Below, piece after piece: positions 40,593 through 43,685 of a DNA stretch of 43,685 nucleotides. Below the pieces are notes generated by a model. The model was not told the origin of the DNA, searched no databases, and saw only the letters and a list, made by a program, of their open reading frames with translations. Source of the DNA: an uncultured Lachnospiraceae bacterium. Lineage in GTDB: Bacteria; Bacillota; Clostridia; Lachnospirales; Lachnospiraceae. The translations under genes were made by a program, and so were the position numbers. How positions within the stretch are numbered: position 1 is the stretch's first letter; each line of letters opens with the position of its first letter. The stretch is taken from positions 1-43,685 of the forward strand of contig CALWPY010000015.1 of assembly GCA_944383545.1 (NCBI GenBank), in the 5' to 3' direction.

Positions 40593-42194
40593 ATGGCATT
40601 TTGGAACAAATTATTTGAAAAAACAAAAGAATGTAATATACAGCCCAAGACAGTACCTCAGCCGGATAATACGACTAGGGCGCAATCAACTGCACAATCA
40701 GCAGTTGTATCAAAGCCGCAGACATCTGCTGAACTGAAGGAGTTTGAAATAAACAGTGAAGAAGATGCCAAGAGGCTTTTTACACTATGCCAGCCTTATC
40801 AGAAAATGAGAAAAGAATATTCAGAAGAAACAATAAAGGCATTTGAACAATACGCAACCAGCGAGAAGAAAAAAGAATGGGTAATTGCGGAATGCAAGCA
40901 GGTACTTCAAGGCATTGTAAATGGCGAACATGAGAATGCTTATGATAAATTATCTAAAATAAATGGAAGATGTGCCTACTTTTTAGGTTCTGCCGCGGAT
41001 GTGCTGATAGAGGATTATACAAAAGCATGTAAGGCACTTTTTGAATGTGGCGAGGAACGCTTTGTGGTGCATATCAAGGATTATCTGTCCTATGTGAAAA
41101 ATAGTCAGAATCCGTTTGCGACAAAAGAGCTTTTGGATATGACAGAAAGATATTATAAAGAGAAGCATCCGCAGGAATATGAACAGGGAAGTATAGCGAA
41201 TCATCCCGGAAAATTTAAACTTATCTGTTGTGCACTTCGTGGTCAAATGTGTGAAATGTCAATTTGTGATAATGAGGAAGGTTTTCAATTTGTATTAACA
41301 TCACCTGACACCCTTAGTAAAATCGTGCTTTGGTACAGAAATAAATATAATGATGACGCGGCAGTAAAGGAAAGTGTTGCTGAACTTAATTGTGCGTATG
41401 GTGTGGAGAATGACAAGGTGTTTCTGACAGCAAGGAACAGCCAAGCGGATAGTTGTTTTCATCAAGATTGGGATAGATGCTGGTTCGTGGCGATTACGAA
41501 ACAAACCGGAGAGGTGTTGGAGTTTCGATGCAAAAGAGAAGCAGAAGATGGTAGCTTTGTTGCAGATTATCACTCAGGTTCTTCCAAAGAAAACTGGGAG
41601 CTTCTTTCATCTGCTATTGAATATTACAGAAATCGTTGTGAGAGAAAAAAGTTTTTTGATACCTACAGTGCAGAAAATGACGGAGCAACCATAGAAGATT
41701 TGATGAAAAGCTCACATAAGGGACTTCTATCTAAGTTCAAACGTCACTATGAGAAAGAATACAAACGTATCAAGGGTAATCCCTTGGAGCAGATACTTTT
41801 GAAGATGGTGGATTTGTGCGAAGAAAAGGGACCGGTTTACGGATACAAAAATACAGTGATTGCAAAGCCGGCAACCGAGGAGGAAATAACCGCATGGGAG
41901 CAAGAACAGGGTATCATTCTTTCAGAAAGTTATAAGCATTTTCTGAGATTTGCAAACGGTGTTCAGTTTTTTGGGAACAGTGAATATATCGCAGGCTTAC
42001 AGGGTTTAAACTCATCGGATGAGTATCTGGGAGCGGATTATATTCTGCTTGGTGAAATGATTGGCGATGGTACAATGATTGGTCTGTCAAAGTCAGATGG
42101 GCATGTGTATGTTACAGACCATGGAGAATATGAGGATAAAGGTGATTTTGCAGAATTCCTGGAATATTTTCTGGATTTCTTGGAAGGAATATAG
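40593..42194 (+). CDS. Large protein with C-terminal SUKH domain
   Basis: A 533-residue protein. Residues about 425-533 form a SUKH domain (PATEEEITAWEQEQGIILSESYKHFLRFANGVQFFGNSEYIAGLQGL, DGHVYVTDHGEYED, DFAEFLEYFLDFL). The first 45 residues (FWNKLFEKTKE and a proline/glutamine-rich linker) resemble the opening of other immunity proteins. The centre (about 50-400) is mainly helical and unassigned. AAGGAG precedes the start. It is probably a multi-domain immunity protein. Confidence 0.75.
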   Translation: MAFWNKLFEKTKECNIQPKTVPQPDNTTRAQSTAQSAVVSKPQTSAELKEFEINSEEDAKRLFTLCQPYQKMRKEYSEETIKAFEQYATSEKKKEWVIAECKQVLQGIVNGEHENAYDKLSKINGRCAYFLGSAADVLIEDYTKACKALFECGEERFVVHIKDYLSYVKNSQNPFATKELLDMTERYYKEKHPQEYEQGSIANHPGKFKLICCALRGQMCEMSICDNEEGFQFVLTSPDTLSKIVLWYRNKYNDDAAVKESVAELNCAYGVENDKVFLTARNSQADSCFHQDWDRCWFVAITKQTGEVLEFRCKREAEDGSFVADYHSGSSKENWELLSSAIEYYRNRCERKKFFDTYSAENDGATIEDLMKSSHKGLLSKFKRHYEKEYKRIKGNPLEQILLKMVDLCEEKGPVYGYKNTVIAKPATEEEITAWEQEQGIILSESYKHFLRFANGVQFFGNSEYIAGLQGLNSSDEYLGADYILLGEMIGDGTMIGLSKSDGHVYVTDHGEYEDKGDFAEFLEYFLDFLEGI

Positions 42195-42224
42195 AAAATA
42201 TAGAAACAAGCATGGAGGTACATA

Positions 42225-42602
42225 ATGATTTATTTTTTCATAGGAATTATAAGCTTCATTTTAGGCTTGTACTATCGAAAGAAGAAAGGTGACTTTGGAA
42301 ACAGAGTGGTTGTAGACGGAGAAATCACAAAGGTATGTGAAACAGAACATTGTGTATATGTAAAGTATGTGTATGACAATGAAACATTTGCGGCTATGTG
42401 TTCTAATGTTGATGCCGACTTGTCCAAATTGCATATAGGAACTAAGATATTTGTTGTAATAGACAAAGCGACTCCAAATTGTCCTCTAATTGCAAGATAC
42501 AATGTGAAAGGCAAAGATATGACAATCGAAGGTTCTGAGAAAGCAGCTTATATATTTGCGATGATGTGTTTTATAGCAGGTTTTTGGTCTTTGGTTCATT
42601 AA
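42225..42602 (+). CDS. Small membrane protein, DUF3592-like layout
   Basis: A 125-residue protein with a helix at each end (about 2-15 and 104-121) and a soluble beta-rich centre (VVVDGEITKVCETEHCVYVKYVYDNETFAAMC). This resembles DUF3592-type proteins, frequent neighbours of immunity genes. TGGAGG precedes the start. It is the last gene of the cluster before the opposing relaxase gene. Confidence 0.7.
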   Translation: MIYFFIGIISFILGLYYRKKKGDFGNRVVVDGEITKVCETEHCVYVKYVYDNETFAAMCSNVDADLSKLHIGTKIFVVIDKATPNCPLIARYNVKGKDMTIEGSEKAAYIFAMMCFIAGFWSLVH

Positions 42603-42696
42603 GAATATGTTGAGAATGATAGAGTTCTTTGATACGTTAGTGATATGATTATTTTATAAATAGAACATACGCAGAATGAAATTATTCTGTGGTAAG

Positions 42697-42717
42697 AGGG
42701 GCGATTATCTCGCCCCT
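42697..42717. terminator. Hairpin at the relaxase 3' end
   Basis: AGGGGCGA / TCGCCCCT with a TTATC loop, overlapping the stop codon of the reverse-strand relaxase gene. A bidirectional stop for converging transcripts is plausible, although T-runs are short. Confidence 0.55.
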
Positions 42718-43685
42718 TTATCTCTGCCTCGGTAAGGTTGACTGGCATTCTGCCTATCAGCCTTTTCTTTATATCGTTGTATCTTTTCGTGCATGGTTTC
42801 GGATTTTGGAGCGGCTTTATCTCCATAGGCTTCCTCCCACTTGGCACATTCCTTCTGATATGCGTCTGTGGCACGCTGTGCGGTATAAAATGCTGTGTAG
42901 AAATCCTGCACCGTTGCAAATCCATGTTGTCTGACGATGCCGGATAATCCGGCTTTGAGGGTTCGGATTTCCTCGTTTTTGGTGGCAATCTTGGTTTCAA
43001 GTTCCTTTTTCTTGGTAAGCCTTGCAAGTCCCTTTAAATCGCTTAATTCAATCTCCAGTTTTGTTCGTTCACGCTCTGCTTCAAAGATAAGGTTATTGTG
43101 TTTATCAAGAGTAACCTTGACCTTTTGAAGTCTTGGGAAAGCGGCAGCTTCCGGTGGCATAACCGGTCTTGGTGGTATCTGTGGCTTGGACTGTTCTACA
43201 GCCGCTTCTTTCGGAACTGTTGTGGTAACTGTAACGCTTGTTGGCTTGGGTTCTGTTATTGTTTCCTTAGCCGGAGCAGTAACAACATCTGCGGCGTCCT
43301 CAGCTTTTATAACAGCTTTGCTTCCATACTCTTTTTCAAGAGCCTCTTGGAACAGCTTGTTTTTCAGTTCCCTTGCGGCTGTCAGTATATTGGAAATCAG
43401 AAGTGCCAGTCTTGCAGTTGCCTTTCGTATGATATTGGCAAGTAATTCCGGTCTGTTGCCCCACACCTTGATGGAGTTACGAATACGGTCTGTGATAAAT
43501 TTATTCTTTATCTGCCGTATCTCATCCTCCGGTACTTGGCTGACTAATGCTCGGTCTACTTCGTGATTCCACATCATACGCACCTCGTTATCTCCCTTTA
43601 TCTGTTCGGCTTTGGGATTATTCTTACCGATTTTCTTGGTGGCAAGGTACAATCCGTTTTTATCAAAGACATGGAGCTTGTCTTT
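42705..43685 (-). CDS. MobA/MobL-type relaxase, C-terminal part (partial)
   Basis: The frame is open to the window end (KDKLHVFDKNGLYLATKKIG is read from the edge), so the start lies outside and any ATG-like codon near 43652 is internal. The visible 326 residues comprise a helical segment (IRNSIKVWGNRPELLANIIRKA), a proline- and threonine-rich linker (about KPQIPPRPVMPPEA), a coiled-coil (ERERTKLEIELSDLKGLARLTKKKELETKIATKNEEI) and a basic tail. This is the C-terminal layout of large mobilization relaxases from Firmicute conjugative elements; the catalytic N-terminal domain is not in the window. It indicates that the right part of the window belongs to an integrated mobile element. Confidence 0.6.
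   Translation of the reverse strand, partial: KDKLHVFDKNGLYLATKKIGKNNPKAEQIKGDNEVRMMWNHEVDRALVSQVPEDEIRQIKNKFITDRIRNSIKVWGNRPELLANIIRKATARLALLISNILTAARELKNKLFQEALEKEYGSKAVIKAEDAADVVTAPAKETITEPKPTSVTVTTTVPKEAAVEQSKPQIPPRPVMPPEAAAFPRLQKVKVTLDKHNNLIFEAERERTKLEIELSDLKGLARLTKKKELETKIATKNEEIRTLKAGLSGIVRQHGFATVQDFYTAFYTAQRATDAYQKECAKWEEAYGDKAAPKSETMHEKIQRYKEKADRQNASQPYRGRDKGAR

Noticed and set aside
42689-43566. Forward-strand frames across the relaxase region
   Set aside because: Serine- and cysteine-rich shadows of the reverse-strand relaxase gene; the reverse frame stays open to the window end and has a clear domain pattern.

Overview
The window looks like an AT-rich chromosomal segment of an anaerobic gut Firmicute, most likely a Lachnospiraceae-type Clostridium relative. 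The signs are an intracellular GH26 mannanase next to a cellobiose 2-epimerase remnant, rubrerythrin, Fe-S aldo/keto reductase, several flavodoxins, strong AGGAGG-type ribosome sites and an ICE-type relaxase tail. No rRNA or tRNA was seen.

Layout. (1) 0.1-7.8 kb: one tightly packed plus-strand operon of seven genes that reads as a defence island: an unknown 340-aa protein, a membrane-tailed zinc-ribbon protein, a GmrSD/SspE-like DUF262+HNH protein, a Schlafen/AlbA-2 ATPase-like regulator, a DGQHR (DndB/ParB-like) protein, a HEPN protein and an AbiH protein. Three junctions are ATGA overlaps. (2) 7.9-8.2 kb: an independent structured RNA gene with its own promoter and terminator. (3) 8.4-14.5 kb: TetR plus a phytoene-desaturase-like flavoprotein, small unknown genes, a membrane XRE regulator, an Lsa-type ABC-F ribosome-protection gene behind a well-formed ribosome-mediated attenuator, and a GNAT pseudogene. 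(4) 14.5-21.3 kb: DUF4261 and other unknown proteins, an AAA-14/DUF4143 ATPase, a decayed mannan locus (AraC and epimerase fragments beside an intact GH26), a LURP-one protein, a cysteine hydrolase. (5) 21.36-22.77 kb: a stand-alone reverse transcriptase directly behind a compact structured RNA closed by a perfect 14-bp inverted repeat whose start coincides with a predicted transcription start. (6) 22.8-25.7 kb: a Cache-GGDEF-EAL c-di-GMP protein and a DUF2798 membrane protein. (7) 26-37.5 kb: a redox/stress neighbourhood with rubrerythrin, two aldo/keto reductases, three LysR genes (one dead), MerR, three flavodoxins (one dead), a frameshifted DUF4405 cytochrome-like gene, cupin, carboxymuconolactone decarboxylase and YjbR. 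(8) 37.7-43.7 kb: a truncated DUF3737 gene marks a junction, followed by a lipoprotein/SUKH-immunity cluster that ends with the C-terminal part of a relaxase leaving the window, so this is probably the edge of an integrated conjugative or mobilizable element.

The most interesting items are the reverse transcriptase plus structured RNA unit (a candidate retron or DRT-like defence module), the seven-gene defence operon (a combination I do not recognise as a named system), the ABC-F attenuator with a three-codon leader peptide, and the stand-alone RNA at about 7.95-8.23 kb. A recurring theme is gene decay: at least eight genes are truncated, deleted internally or frameshifted. Functions are inferred by reading translations and motifs only; no database search was possible.
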